Assembly (NCBI GenBank): GCA_963774075.1
Contig: CAVZDP010000009.1
Span: forward strand, 1-64,000
Reading direction: 5' to 3'
Length of the DNA: 64,000 nucleotides
Source: JBBQNR01 sp963774075
Lineage (GTDB): Bacteria; Actinomycetota; Thermoleophilia; Solirubrobacterales; JBBDJG01
Below are positions 17,053-25,223 of this stretch, one piece after another. Within the stretch, counting starts at the first letter, position 1, and each line of letters opens with the position of its first letter. Below the pieces are notes generated by a model, which had not been told where the DNA came from, ran no database searches, and was given only the letters and a program-made list of their open reading frames with translations. The translations under genes were made by a program, and so were the position numbers.

Positions 17053-19026
17053 TCAACCGCCATTTGGCTGCGGCGCTCGCGTGGACGCCGCGTGGGCGGC
17101 TCTTAGCCGCACACGGGCCCGCGCCTTCTCCACCGCTCTTGTAAGGGTCTCGATGTCGTACGCCCCCTCGTGGCGTCGTCCATTGATGAAAAAGGTTGGC
17201 GTCCCCGCGACCCCGCTCGCGTCCGCGCTCGCCACATCCTCGTCCACTCGCACAGCTTGCCCGCGGTCACGGAGCTCGTCCCAGAACCGGTCGACATCGA
17301 GGCCGAGCTCTTCGGCGTAGCGCCCGAGGTCGAGCGCGGTCAACGCGCCCTGGTGGTCGAGCAGCTTGTCGTGCATCGCCCAGAAGGCGCCCTGGGCGGC
17401 CGCGGCCTCTGCCGCCTCAGCCGCCATCTGTGCGTGGGGGTGGACGTCGTTGAGCGGGAGGCTTCGCCAAACGTAGCGCAGGTCGTCCCCGAACGAATCG
17501 AGCAGCTCGCGGATCGCGACCTCGGCCTGTCCGCAGTACGGGCATTCGTAATCCCCGTACTCGACGAGGGTCACCGGTGCTTCCTCCGAGCCGCGGATGT
17601 GGTCGCGGTCGGGCTCGACCTCGTCGGACAGGTCGACGAGCTCGTCCGCGGTGCCGGCGAGCTGACGCGCCCGGACCGGCGTGGGCAGCCGGGCGATCAC
17701 GCGGAACACGGTCCAAGCCAGGAGCGACGACAACACGGCCGCCCCGAGCACGCCGAGCTTTGCCTCTTCGAGCTGCTGCCCCTCGAAGGCGATGCTCGAG
17801 ATCAGCAGCGAGATCGTGAACCCGATGCCGGCGACGGCCCCGGCCCCGGCGATCTCCGGCCAGCTCAGGGCCAGGCGCAGCCCGCTGAGCCGCGAGCCGA
17901 GCCACGCCGAACCGAGGATCCCGAGCGGCTTGCCGACGACGTAACCGAACAGGATTCCCAGTGTCACGGGGGACGTGACAGCGTCGCCGAGCAGCTGGGC
18001 GTCCAGGTCGATGCCGGCGTTCGCGAGCGCAAACAGCGGCACGATCACGAAGCTGGTCCAGGGATGCAGCCTGTACTGAAGCCGCTCGTTCGCGGAGATC
18101 GCGGACGCAACGCCCCGCTGCGCCGATCGTGCGAGCTCGGGCGTGGGCTGCTCGCGGAACGAGCGCGTCAGCTCCGTCACCCGCTCGAGGTCGGTGCGGG
18201 CCGGAGGATACGCGCTCGTGACGAGACCGACCGCGAGCCCGGTGATGACCGGATCGATACCCGACTCGAAGAGCGCGACCCAGATGGCCACGCCGAGGAT
18301 CACGGCGGCCTGCCCGCGCCAGGCGATCGGCGCGTACCGGAGTGCGAGCAGCACGCAGAACAGGCCGGCGGCGACGGCGAGCGGGACGAACGAGACATCG
18401 TCCGTGTACACAGCGGCGATCACCAGAAGGGCCACGAGGTCGTCGAAGATCGCAATCGTGAGCAGGCGGACACGCAGTCGCGTGCCGCCAGGAGCCACCA
18501 GCGCGAGCATGCCGAGCGCGAAGGCCGTGTCGGTCGACATCGCAGCTCCCCAGCCGTCCGCGCCGGAGCCGCCGGCGTTGAACGCCAGGTAGATCAGGAC
18601 CGGCAGGGCCATGCCCCCGGCTGCGGCGGTCAACGGGATTGTGATCCGCCGCCGCTCCCGTAGCTGCCCGACGTCGAGCTCGCGCTTGGCCTCGAGCCCG
18701 AGGACCAAGAAGAAGAAGGTCATCAGGCCCTCGTTCACCCAGTGCCGAAGGTCCTGAGAGATCCCGGCGTCCCCAAGACGGATCGAGAGCTTCGTCGTCC
18801 AGACAGACTCGTACGAGCCCGACCACGGTGAGTTCGCCCACAACAGCGCGGCGACCGCCGCGCACAGCAACACCGCGGCGCCGCCGGTCTCGGTGGTGAG
18901 GAAGTCCCGAACAGGGGCTGCGAGGTTCCGCGCCCACGCCGTGCGGCCTGCCGGAGACGCGGCCTGGGCCGAGCCCGATCCATCCGATGGGCTACCTGCC
19001 GGCTCCGCTCCCCCTTGCGCAGTCAT
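17053..19026 (-). CDS. nhaA: NhaA Na+/H+ antiporter fused to a DsbA-like thioredoxin domain
   Basis: A 657-residue fusion. Residues about 35-430 are an NhaA antiporter with the conserved paired Asp of TM5 (AIFDDLVALL), the helix-breaking TM4/TM11 regions and GLEAKRELDVGQL after TM2. Residues about 450-640 are a DsbA/thioredoxin domain with the redox motif Cys-Pro-Tyr-Cys (C495 and C498, in YECPYCGQ) and the cis-Pro region GVAGTPTFFINGR. NhaA exchanges Na+ for H+ at the membrane. The tail is predicted to be a thiol oxidoreductase. This fusion is known in actinobacteria and some other phyla, but its purpose is unclear. Confidence 0.93.
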   Translation of the reverse strand: MTAQGGAEPAGSPSDGSGSAQAASPAGRTAWARNLAAPVRDFLTTETGGAAVLLCAAVAALLWANSPWSGSYESVWTTKLSIRLGDAGISQDLRHWVNEGLMTFFFLVLGLEAKRELDVGQLRERRRITIPLTAAAGGMALPVLIYLAFNAGGSGADGWGAAMSTDTAFALGMLALVAPGGTRLRVRLLTIAIFDDLVALLVIAAVYTDDVSFVPLAVAAGLFCVLLALRYAPIAWRGQAAVILGVAIWVALFESGIDPVITGLAVGLVTSAYPPARTDLERVTELTRSFREQPTPELARSAQRGVASAISANERLQYRLHPWTSFVIVPLFALANAGIDLDAQLLGDAVTSPVTLGILFGYVVGKPLGILGSAWLGSRLSGLRLALSWPEIAGAGAVAGIGFTISLLISSIAFEGQQLEEAKLGVLGAAVLSSLLAWTVFRVIARLPTPVRARQLAGTADELVDLSDEVEPDRDHIRGSEEAPVTLVEYGDYECPYCGQAEVAIRELLDSFGDDLRYVWRSLPLNDVHPHAQMAAEAAEAAAAQGAFWAMHDKLLDHQGALTALDLGRYAEELGLDVDRFWDELRDRGQAVRVDEDVASADASGVAGTPTFFINGRRHEGAYDIETLTRAVEKARARVRLRAAHAASTRAPQPNGG

Positions 19027-19084
19027 CGCTGCGTCTCAGCCTACGGGGCTCGCCCACAAGGGCGACTGGCGTAGGATGCGGCGC

Positions 19085-19228
19085 ATGAGCGACGAGAGTA
19101 TTGCGGCTCGGATCGAACGGCTGGTCGATGAAGAGCAGCAGCTACGTGGCCGCGAACAGGAGGATCGGGCTGATCCCGACCAAGCCCAAGCGCGGGACGC
19201 AGACACCGTGGAGCGGTATCAACAGTAG
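19085..19228 (+). CDS. Short DUF2630-like protein (central part missing)
   Basis: A 47-residue protein that matches the two ends of DUF2630 proteins: SIAARIERLVDEEQQLR at the N-terminus and DPDQAQARDADTVERYQQ at the C-terminus. The middle helix, about 30 residues in the family, is absent, leaving REQEDRA. The function of DUF2630 is unknown. The reduction is in frame, so the gene may still be expressed or may be an early pseudogene. An alpha/beta-hydrolase N-terminal remnant lies right after it. Confidence 0.55.
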   Translation: MSDESIAARIERLVDEEQQLRGREQEDRADPDQAQARDADTVERYQQ

Positions 19229-19285
19229 GGCGCCGGACACCATCGTCCTCATCCACGGGATGTGGATGACGCCGCTCAGCGAGGA
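19229..19285 (+). pseudogene. N-terminal scrap of an alpha/beta hydrolase gene
   Basis: The frame reads APDTIVLIHGMWMTPLS, matching the first strand and oxyanion-loop region (TIVLIHGLWMTP-type) that opens many alpha/beta hydrolases. The similarity ends abruptly before the NTF2-like gene at 19291, and no nucleophile elbow follows. It is read as a deletion remnant. Confidence 0.45.
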
Positions 19286-19290
19286 GCGAC

Positions 19291-19644
19291 ATGACTCGAG
19301 AGGACGTTCAGCGCTGGCTCGACGCGTACGTGGAGGCGTGGCGAAGCTACGACCCCATCGCGATAGGGGCTCTCTTCAGTGATGACGCTGCCTATTCCTA
19401 CCATCCCTACGACGAGCCGCTGAGGGGCCGCCAGGCGATCATCGAAAGCTGGCTGAGCGAACGCGACGACCCGGGCTCCTGGGAGGCCTCCTACACCCCG
19501 CTCATGCTCGATGGGGAGCACGCCATCGCGACCGGCGAGACCCGCTACACAGACGGCGCCATCTACTCGAATCTGTGGGTAATGCGTTTTGCAAACGACC
19601 ACCGTTGTACCGAGTATGTCGAGTGGTTCATGAACCATCCCTGA
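19291..19644 (+). CDS. NTF2-like (SnoaL-type) small protein
   Basis: A 117-residue NTF2-like domain. The pattern VQRWLDAYVEAWRSYDPIAIGALFSDDAAYSYHP is typical, followed by LRGRQAIIESWL and a terminal strand with WVMRFANDHRCTEYVEWF. The ATG follows GAGGAGCG. There is no secretion signal. The molecular role is unknown; similar proteins are often annotated as nuclear transport factor 2 family. It sits between a hydrolase remnant and a secreted CHRD protein. Confidence 0.87.
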   Translation: MTREDVQRWLDAYVEAWRSYDPIAIGALFSDDAAYSYHPYDEPLRGRQAIIESWLSERDDPGSWEASYTPLMLDGEHAIATGETRYTDGAIYSNLWVMRFANDHRCTEYVEWFMNHP

Positions 19645-19742
19645 CGCAGGAACCGCGCGCTCGTGGTGACGCTGAGGGTGCCAGTTTGGTCGGGAGGAGA
19701 GGAATAGACTTTTCTCCGCCAACCGACCAGGGAAGGAGAAGC

Positions 19743-20225
19743 ATGCGGAAGCTGATTGGTGTCCTGAGCATTGCGAGCCTTGGACTGGCGTTTTCCGTGG
19801 GGGCGTTCGCGGACCCGCCCGAGCCGAAGACGTTCGTTGTGGTTCTCTCCGCCGGCGAAGAGGTGCCGCCATGCGCGCCCGCGGACAACAGCGCGCGCGG
19901 CTCGGCGGTGTTCCACGTCCTCGACGAGGCGACCGGGCTGGTGAGATACAAGCTGGTCGCGAACAACATCCCGGGTGACACGACGGCCGCCCACATCCAC
20001 AGAGCGCCGAGGGGCGTGCCGGGCCCGGTCGTCCAGGCGCTGCCGTTCACCCCCGGGGAGGAGAACGGCGTAATCGGGAAGGGCACGTTCACGAACAAGG
20101 CGTTGCTCGACGCGATGCAGGCCGACCCGCAGGCGTACTACGTCAACGTCCACAGCACGGTCTGCGCCCCGGGCGTCATCCGCGGTCAGCTCGGTGAGCA
20201 CGGGCCGCGGGTCAAGGCGGAGTAG
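19743..20225 (+). CDS. Secreted CHRD-domain protein
   Basis: A 160-residue exported protein. A Sec signal peptide (MRKLIGVLSIASLGLAFSVGAFA, cut likely after AFA) is followed by one CHRD domain (about 30-150) with the diagnostic LSAGEEVPP, AAHIHRAPRGVPGPVV and VNVHSTVCAPGVIRGQL. CHRD domains occur in chordin and in many bacterial secreted proteins; their biochemical role in bacteria is not established. The ATG is preceded by GGAAGGAGAA. It is followed by a strong terminator at 20250-20287, so it is probably monocistronic. Confidence 0.92.
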   Translation: MRKLIGVLSIASLGLAFSVGAFADPPEPKTFVVVLSAGEEVPPCAPADNSARGSAVFHVLDEATGLVRYKLVANNIPGDTTAAHIHRAPRGVPGPVVQALPFTPGEENGVIGKGTFTNKALLDAMQADPQAYYVNVHSTVCAPGVIRGQLGEHGPRVKAE

Positions 20226-20249
20226 CTACCAGCCCGAAGGGACGTATGA

Positions 20250-20287
20250 GGCGCCCCCGCCCGCCTTCGCGGCGAGGCGGGGGCGCC
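20250..20287 (+). terminator. Strong GC hairpin terminator
   Basis: A perfect 12-base-pair inverted repeat (GGCGCCCCCGCC / GGCGGGGGCGCC) with a 14-base loop lies 24 bases after the CHRD gene stop. There is no T-run, as is common for actinobacterial terminators. Confidence 0.8.
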
Positions 20288-20346
20288 GGAGCGGAAGGAC
20301 GAGAGTTCACGCCCCCCATTTCCTCCCACCGCCGCCACGGAAGCCG

Positions 20347-21021
20347 ATGACCATCGAACCGGGTCAAGCGACCCATGAGCTGGAAGTAGGGGTTCCCGCC
20401 CGCGACGTGAGGCTCGTGGGAACGCTGACGGTTCCACATGCCGCGCGCGGCGTCGTCGTATTCGCGCACGGCAGCGGGAGCGGACGCTTCAGCTCACGCA
20501 ACCGTGCGGTGGCGGGCGTGCTGGTAGATGCCGGCCTCGCGACCCTGCTGATGGACCTGCTGACCGCGGAGGAAGAGGAGGAGGACATCAGGACCGCGCG
20601 CCTGAGGTTCGATATCCCGCTGCTCGCCCAGCGCGTGATCTGCGCGATCGATTGGCTCACCTCCGAGGCCGCCGTCGCAGATCTTCCTGCCGGATGCTTT
20701 GGGGCCAGCACCGGCGCCGCGGCTGCGCTGATAGCCGCCGCCGAGCGCCCTCAGCGCGTAGCTGCCGTGGTCTCCCGCGGCGGCCGCCCCGACCTCGCAG
20801 AGGACGCCCTCCAACGCGTCACTGCGCCGACGCTGCTCATCGTGGGTGCCAGGGACACCCAGGTCATCTTGCTCAATCGCCAGGCGCAGGCATCTCTGGC
20901 GGGGGAGTCTCGACTCGAGATCGTTCCAGGGGCCAGTCACCTGTTCGAGGAGGCTGGCACGCTCGAGCGGGTGGCGGCACTGGCCCGTGAGTGGCTCCTG
21001 CGATACCTCAACGCCGACTAG
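20347..21021 (+). CDS. Dienelactone-hydrolase-like alpha/beta hydrolase
   Basis: A 224-residue alpha/beta hydrolase. The oxyanion region is VVVFAHGSGSGRFSSRN, the nucleophile elbow GCFGASTGAAAAL contains Ser in GASTG, the acid is likely the Asp in VGARDTQV, and the histidine is in PGASHLFEE. The layout fits the phosphoribosyltransferase-associated/dienelactone hydrolase type rather than a lipase. It is cytoplasmic, with unknown ester or lactone substrate. It begins about 60 bases after the CHRD terminator and is followed by a second hydrolase gene in the same direction. Confidence 0.88.
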   Translation: MTIEPGQATHELEVGVPARDVRLVGTLTVPHAARGVVVFAHGSGSGRFSSRNRAVAGVLVDAGLATLLMDLLTAEEEEEDIRTARLRFDIPLLAQRVICAIDWLTSEAAVADLPAGCFGASTGAAAALIAAAERPQRVAAVVSRGGRPDLAEDALQRVTAPTLLIVGARDTQVILLNRQAQASLAGESRLEIVPGASHLFEEAGTLERVAALAREWLLRYLNAD

Positions 21022-21086
21022 CTCGATCGCTGCGTGGGCGTGCGGACGAGAGGCGAAGATAGGGGAGACTTCCCGATGGGGAAGTG

Positions 21087-22058
21087 ATGAGCGGCGGAAA
21101 GATGAGCCAGATCGACAGCACACAAATCGAGCTGCACGGCCACCGGGTGAACTTTCGGATCGCCGGCGAAGGCCCGCTCATCGTGCTCGTTCACGGAATC
21201 ACGTCGACATCCGAGTGCTGGCGGGAAGTCATGCCATGGCTCGCCGAGGACTTCACCGTCCTTGCACCCGACCTCTTGGGTCACGGCGAGTCGGCCAAGC
21301 CGCGCGGCGACTACTCCCTGGGCGCTTACGCGAGCGGTATCCGCGATCTCATGGTGGCCCTGGGCCACGAGCGCGGAACCTTCCTCGGCCATTCGCTCGG
21401 TGGGGGCGTGGCGATGCAGCTCGCCTACCAGTTCCCGGAGCGCTGCGAGCGGATAGTTCTCGTTTCGAGTGGTGGTCTGGGGCCGGAGGTACACCTTCTT
21501 CTGAGAGCCGCCGCACTGCCGGGCGCTGAGTGGGTTTTGCCCCTGATCGTACGCCCCGGGACGCTCGACGCCGGCCGCGCGGTCGGGCGGCTCCTGGCGC
21601 GCCTCGGGGTTCGCCCGACGCCAGATCTGACCGAGTTCGCCCGGGGCTATGGCTCGCTGGTCGACGCGGAGGCACGGCATGCCTTCGTCCACACTCTGCG
21701 CGCGGTGATCGACCCAGCGGGCCAGCGGGTCAGCGCGCGCGATCGCCTCTACCTGGCCGCCGAGGTTCCCTCCCTGGTCATCTGGGGCGAGCGGGATCGC
21801 GTAATCCCGATCGAGCATGGCCGGCGGGCCCATGAGGAGATGCCGGGAAGCCGTTTCACCGCGATTTCGGATGCCGGGCACTTCCCGCAGCTCGATCAGC
21901 CTCGCCCGTTCGTCAAGGCGCTGGTCGAGTTCATGGCTGATACCAAGTCGTCCCGGGTGGACACCGCCGATCTGCGAAAGCGGCTGCTCGCCGGCGCTCC
22001 CACGCAGCACGTGAAATCGGAGCGAGCCCCGCGCAAGGCGGGCGGGCGGCACCGCTGA
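21087..22058 (+). CDS. Alpha/beta hydrolase (Abhydrolase_1)
   Basis: A hydrolase of about 323 residues with a classical catalytic set: HGITSTSE at the oxyanion loop, DLLGHGES, the nucleophile elbow GHSLGGG, the acid in WGERDRVIP and the histidine in DAGHFPQLDQP. A basic C-terminal tail of about 30 residues follows the fold. Possible starts are ATG 21087 (AGGGGAG upstream) and ATG 21102. It is probably an esterase, epoxide hydrolase or haloperoxidase relative; the substrate is unknown. Confidence 0.9.
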   Translation: MSGGKMSQIDSTQIELHGHRVNFRIAGEGPLIVLVHGITSTSECWREVMPWLAEDFTVLAPDLLGHGESAKPRGDYSLGAYASGIRDLMVALGHERGTFLGHSLGGGVAMQLAYQFPERCERIVLVSSGGLGPEVHLLLRAAALPGAEWVLPLIVRPGTLDAGRAVGRLLARLGVRPTPDLTEFARGYGSLVDAEARHAFVHTLRAVIDPAGQRVSARDRLYLAAEVPSLVIWGERDRVIPIEHGRRAHEEMPGSRFTAISDAGHFPQLDQPRPFVKALVEFMADTKSSRVDTADLRKRLLAGAPTQHVKSERAPRKAGGRHR

Positions 22059-22082
22059 CATGTATGTAAAAAGGTTCTAGGC

Positions 22083-22403
22083 GTGGCCAGAGCTCGATCT
22101 CCAATTCAGTGGGCACTGGGCGTGCCGGGGAGGCTCGAGCGCATGGTGGCTCAACTCCGTTTGCGCAGAGAGCGAACGAGCGTCCCCACCGATGCCGGCC
22201 GGCAGGAACCGGCGGTAGCGCAGCGCGTTGAGAACTTGGAGAAGCGCATTGGGCACCTCGAAGCCATGATCGAAGGGCTCCAGGACGCCGTGCACCGTGA
22301 GTCGGTCAGACAGGGACGGGAGATCGATCGGCTCCAAAAGAACGCGGAGCCAGCCGAGATACGACGCGCTCTTGGCCGAGATGCCCGGGAGCGTGGAATC
22401 TGA
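22083..22403 (+). CDS. Small coiled-coil protein of unknown function
   Basis: A 106-residue, highly charged protein with no recognised domain. Residues about 45-85 (RVENLEKRIGHLEAMIEGLQ) have heptad spacing typical of a short coiled coil. It starts at GTG 22083, 24 bases after the hydrolase stop. Its last 98 bases overlap, antisense, the end of the convergent membrane-protein gene. It may be a scaffold or polar-granule type protein, but that is a guess. Confidence 0.6.
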   Translation: MARARSPIQWALGVPGRLERMVAQLRLRRERTSVPTDAGRQEPAVAQRVENLEKRIGHLEAMIEGLQDAVHRESVRQGREIDRLQKNAEPAEIRRALGRDARERGI

Positions 22404-23577
22404 GCTGTGCCATCGGCGCGACCGTGGAGCTCAGGGGCGAGCGCGCCGCAATGTGCCCCAGCGACTTGACGGACCAGAGCCGATCGGCGCCGGCCCACGC
22501 CGCGAAGCACAGTCCGCCCACCGTGCCCGTCACGGTCATCAAAACCCCGGCCGCCGCGGCCTCCGCCACGCCGTCGCTGCCGAGGATGAGCACCGCAGCG
22601 GCGGCGCCGACACTGGGACCGACCGGAAGCTGAGCGAGCGTCACCACGGCGATCAGCACCGCGACGGCGTCGAAGACCGAGGCGTTGACGCCGACCGCGT
22701 GCAGCAGGAGCCAGTTGCGGCCAATCTGCGCGAGCACCGCCACCAATACGAAGGCGATCAGGAAACTGCCGCCGCGCAGGCTGCGGACTACGGCGAGCCC
22801 CCTCCAGAGCTCCCGGCCCTTCCAGAGGGCGACATGTCGCAGGCCGGCGCTGGCCGCCCCGATCACCGCAAGGCCGATGATCGGCAGCCACCACGGCAGG
22901 CCGAGTGGCCCCACCAGCGTGAACGACGTCAACGCGGCAAGCGTCGCCTCGACGGCGAGGATCGGAAACTCCGCGGCGATCAGCGTCGGCACCTGCGGAC
23001 TGACAGCCGGGGAGGAGCGGCGCAGCGCGGCGATTCGCGCAGCGACCCCCACCTGCCCGTTGAGCACGCCACCCAGAACCTGCATGCTCGACGCGCGATA
23101 GAGGACGCGGCGGTCGACCGTCCCGCCGGCTGCCCCGATGGTCAGATGCCACGCTTCGCTGCGCGCGAGCAGCGCGACGATCTGAAGCAGCACGGTCACG
23201 GCGAGCACCCAGGCCGAGGCGTCGGAAAGCGCGGCAGCGAACTCGTCGCGGCGCCCGGCGAGCACGAACGCGAGGACCGCCGCGGTCGCCAGCGAGCCCA
23301 GGACCGTGATCAGCGTGCGTCGGCGGCGACCGAAGTCACGAAGGCCGGCGGTCAGTTCAGCGAAACGACTCGCGCCGTGGGGTCGCGGCGCCGGGTCGAA
23401 CGGTGCGCCACCCGCGGCCGGCTTCTGACGAACCTCGCTACTCGTCGGTATCGGTATCGACTTCGGGAGCGCGCTCAGCGTGAGCCGCTCTGACGCCGGC
23501 TCGGCGGCGCAGGGACTCGTCGTGCTGCGCCTCAGATCTCTCAGCGGTGGCGCGAGCTTCGACCTGCTCGTGCTCAT
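22306..23577 (-). CDS. LPG-synthase-TM-like (UPF0104) integral membrane protein
   Basis: A polytopic membrane protein resembling the lysylphosphatidylglycerol synthase transmembrane (UPF0104) family, with about eight hydrophobic helices beginning near residue 85 (TLITVLGSLATAAVLAFVLAG). It keeps the family-style RSEAWHLTIGAAGG and LPVGPSVGAAAAV segments. The aminoacyl-transferase domain is absent, so it is flippase-like at most. The start is a problem: no ATG, GTG or TTG lies between the hydrophobic core and 23577, where ATG follows GGGGGG but lies within the preceding gene in another frame, a 140-base overlap. It may be translated by reinitiation. Confidence 0.75.
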   Translation of the reverse strand: MSTSRSKLAPPLRDLRRSTTSPCAAEPASERLTLSALPKSIPIPTSSEVRQKPAAGGAPFDPAPRPHGASRFAELTAGLRDFGRRRRTLITVLGSLATAAVLAFVLAGRRDEFAAALSDASAWVLAVTVLLQIVALLARSEAWHLTIGAAGGTVDRRVLYRASSMQVLGGVLNGQVGVAARIAALRRSSPAVSPQVPTLIAAEFPILAVEATLAALTSFTLVGPLGLPWWLPIIGLAVIGAASAGLRHVALWKGRELWRGLAVVRSLRGGSFLIAFVLVAVLAQIGRNWLLLHAVGVNASVFDAVAVLIAVVTLAQLPVGPSVGAAAAVLILGSDGVAEAAAAGVLMTVTGTVGGLCFAAWAGADRLWSVKSLGHIAARSPLSSTVAPMAQLRFHAPGHLGQERVVSRLAPRSFGADRSPVPV

Positions 23578-23668
23578 GCGCCACCCCCCTCGCACGCCGT
23601 CCCTTGGTGCCCACGACGATGGCTACGACGAGCAGCCCGGCGATGATGATGATGAGGGCAACGTCCAT
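23438..23668 (-). CDS. Small single-pass membrane protein
   Basis: A 76-residue protein with an N-terminal membrane helix (MDVALIIIIAGLLVVAIVVGT), then a positively charged patch and a highly charged cytoplasmic tail rich in Glu, Arg and His ending in DTDTDE. The ATG at 23668 has GGAGG eight bases upstream. It overlaps the start of the UPF0104-like gene by 140 bases in a different frame, which suggests co-expression. The function is unknown. Confidence 0.7.
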   Translation of the reverse strand: MDVALIIIIAGLLVVAIVVGTKGRRARGVAHEHEQVEARATAERSEAQHDESLRRRAGVRAAHAERAPEVDTDTDE

Positions 23669-23870
23669 TGCGAGCCTCCTCCCTTCTCTTCCAGGGTAGG
23701 CGAGATCCCCAAAATAGCCGAATCGGGTTCCTGCTGGACACTTAATCAGGGCTTTTGTGCGTTCCCGCTGAATCGGAGTAGAGTGAGTGGCAGCCGTTCT
23801 TTGGGTTCTTAGGCCTCCTTCTTCCCGGTGCGGTTTCTTTTTCAGAGGGAAGCGAGATGGGAGGACTGGC

Positions 23871-24344
23871 ATGACCAGTCCTGGCGAAGCACTCAGGGGC
23901 GGCGCGCTCAACGCTGAGATCTCGAACGCGATCGTCCGGCTTCTCAGCGACACCGTCGGTAGAGGACCCACGAAGGCACGCACGATTCACAGCGGCAAAA
24001 TCGTGCTGTGCGTGCTCGAGGACACGATGACGAAAGCGGAGCTAAGCCTCGCCACGTCTGGCAAAGAGGACCTGGTCCTCACCGTTCGGCGGGCCTTTCA
24101 GGAAACGATGGAAGGCGAGATGAGCTCCGCCATCGAAACGCTCACCGGGCGGAATGTCGTAGCCTTCATGAGCGCCAACCACGTGGGCCCTGATCTTGCA
24201 GCCGAGGTGTTCATACTCGATGAGCCGTTGAACGGGGCAGCGGTCGGCTCCAACACGAGCGACCCCCAGGAGCAGGACAGCCCGATCTCAGGACCGCGTG
24301 ATGGCGATCAGCAAACGGAGGATGGGAGCATCTCCTCGCCGTGA
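23871..24344 (+). CDS. DUF2294 domain protein
   Basis: A 157-residue protein whose residues about 10-125 match DUF2294: LNAEISNAIVRLLSDTVGRGPTKART, VLCVLEDTMTKAE, a helix with RRAFQETM, the strand LTGRNVVAFMSANHVGPDLAAEVFILDE. The acidic C-terminal tail (about 35 residues) is not part of the domain. The function of DUF2294 is not known. The ATG has GGGAGGA upstream. It is transcribed divergently from the small membrane protein, and a hairpin follows the gene. Confidence 0.9.
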   Translation: MTSPGEALRGGALNAEISNAIVRLLSDTVGRGPTKARTIHSGKIVLCVLEDTMTKAELSLATSGKEDLVLTVRRAFQETMEGEMSSAIETLTGRNVVAFMSANHVGPDLAAEVFILDEPLNGAAVGSNTSDPQEQDSPISGPRDGDQQTEDGSISSP

Positions 24345-24362
24345 CGCGCGACCGAGACGTGG

Positions 24363-24394
24363 GGAGACGGCACGGCGCGTGCCACGCCGTCTCC
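24363..24394. terminator. Bidirectional terminator hairpin
   Basis: The inverted repeat GGAGACGGC / GCCGTCTCC (nine base pairs) with a 14-base, itself GC-rich loop lies between the convergent DUF2294 gene and the 73-residue gene. It would serve both directions. Confidence 0.65.
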
Positions 24395-24404
24395 AACTCG
24401 TCGA

Positions 24405-24626
24405 TCAGCAGTCGCTGACTAGCGCGAGCGCGGCTAATGCGTCGCTTCGCTGTGCCCCGTAGTCCCTAAAGGACCATGCGAGCAGCCAGAGGGCCGCCTT
24501 TTGATTCTCTAGTAGAGCCGCAGCATTGATGGTGTCCTCGACAATCCCAAACAACTCGCCGGCTTCGATCATGCCTTCGACCTGCTCCTGATAATCACCG
24601 AGGGAGACTGGGTGGGCGCTTGACAT
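24405..24626 (-). CDS. Small hypothetical protein
   Basis: A 73-residue, mostly helical protein (SLGDYQEQVEGMIEAGELFGIVEDTIN, then KAALWLLAWSFRDYG). No family is recognised. It is supported by a proper start and by termination at a hairpin shared with the convergent DUF2294 gene. There is no signal peptide or membrane helix. The periodic hydrophobic residues suggest a small helical bundle. Confidence 0.6.
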   Translation of the reverse strand: MSSAHPVSLGDYQEQVEGMIEAGELFGIVEDTINAAALLENQKAALWLLAWSFRDYGAQRSDALAALALVSDC

Positions 24627-24797
24627 TTACACCCCCCTCTCTCCGGGCCCGTCATCCGCCATTGAACGGAGCGCGGTCCCATGTCGTATTGCTCGCAAGC
24701 TACCGCCGCATGGGCGTTTCACCAAGCGGCCAACCCGCTATTTGGGTAGGAAACCACGCACTCACCATGGGGCGACGTCGCATGCGGGCGCGCGCTG

Positions 24798-25223
24798 CTA
24801 GAGCAGTCGCGCCTCCAACTCGATCTCCACTCCCGCAAGCGCCTTGGAGACGGGGCAGTTCACCTTCGCCTCGTCCGCCTGGCGCTGGAACTCGGCTTCC
24901 TCGACGCCCGGCACGCGCGCCTCGGTCTCCAGGACGCTGCGCGTGATCGCGAAGCCGCCGTCCTGCGACTCGATGCTCACCCGCGCGGTCGTGCGGATCG
25001 ACTCGGGTGGGTTGCCCGCGCGGCCCAGGGCGCCCGCGAGCGCCATCGAAAAGCAGCCCGCATGCGCGGCTCCGAGCAGCTCCTCGGGATTCGTTCCCAT
25101 CCCCTCCTCGAAGCGCGATCCGAAGGAATAGGCGCCAGAGAACGCTCCGCTTCCGAGGGCGACGGTGCCCTCTCCCTCTCTCAGGGTTCCCTTCCACTCG
25201 GCCTCTGCAGTTCTCGTCGGCAT
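24798..25223 (-). CDS. osmC: OsmC/Ohr-family peroxiredoxin
   Basis: A 141-residue OsmC-type thiol peroxidase that reduces organic hydroperoxides. The two redox cysteines are visible: the peroxidatic one in HAGCFSMALAGAL (about residue 59) and the resolving one in KVNCPVSKAL (about 124). The N-terminus SFGSRFEEGMGTNPEELLGAAHAGC contains the Arg and Glu that shape the active site. ATG 25223 follows AAGGAGG. It is a single gene, consistent with a stress-response role. Confidence 0.93.
   Translation of the reverse strand: MPTRTAEAEWKGTLREGEGTVALGSGAFSGAYSFGSRFEEGMGTNPEELLGAAHAGCFSMALAGALGRAGNPPESIRTTARVSIESQDGGFAITRSVLETEARVPGVEEAEFQRQADEAKVNCPVSKALAGVEIELEARLL

Noticed and set aside
17170..18663. 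Long plus-strand frame opposite NhaA
   Set aside because: No domain or ribosome-binding site; a shadow of the antiporter gene.
20411..20425. CRISPR-like repeat spacing
   Set aside because: No regularly spaced direct repeats of 25-40 bases were found here or anywhere else in the window.
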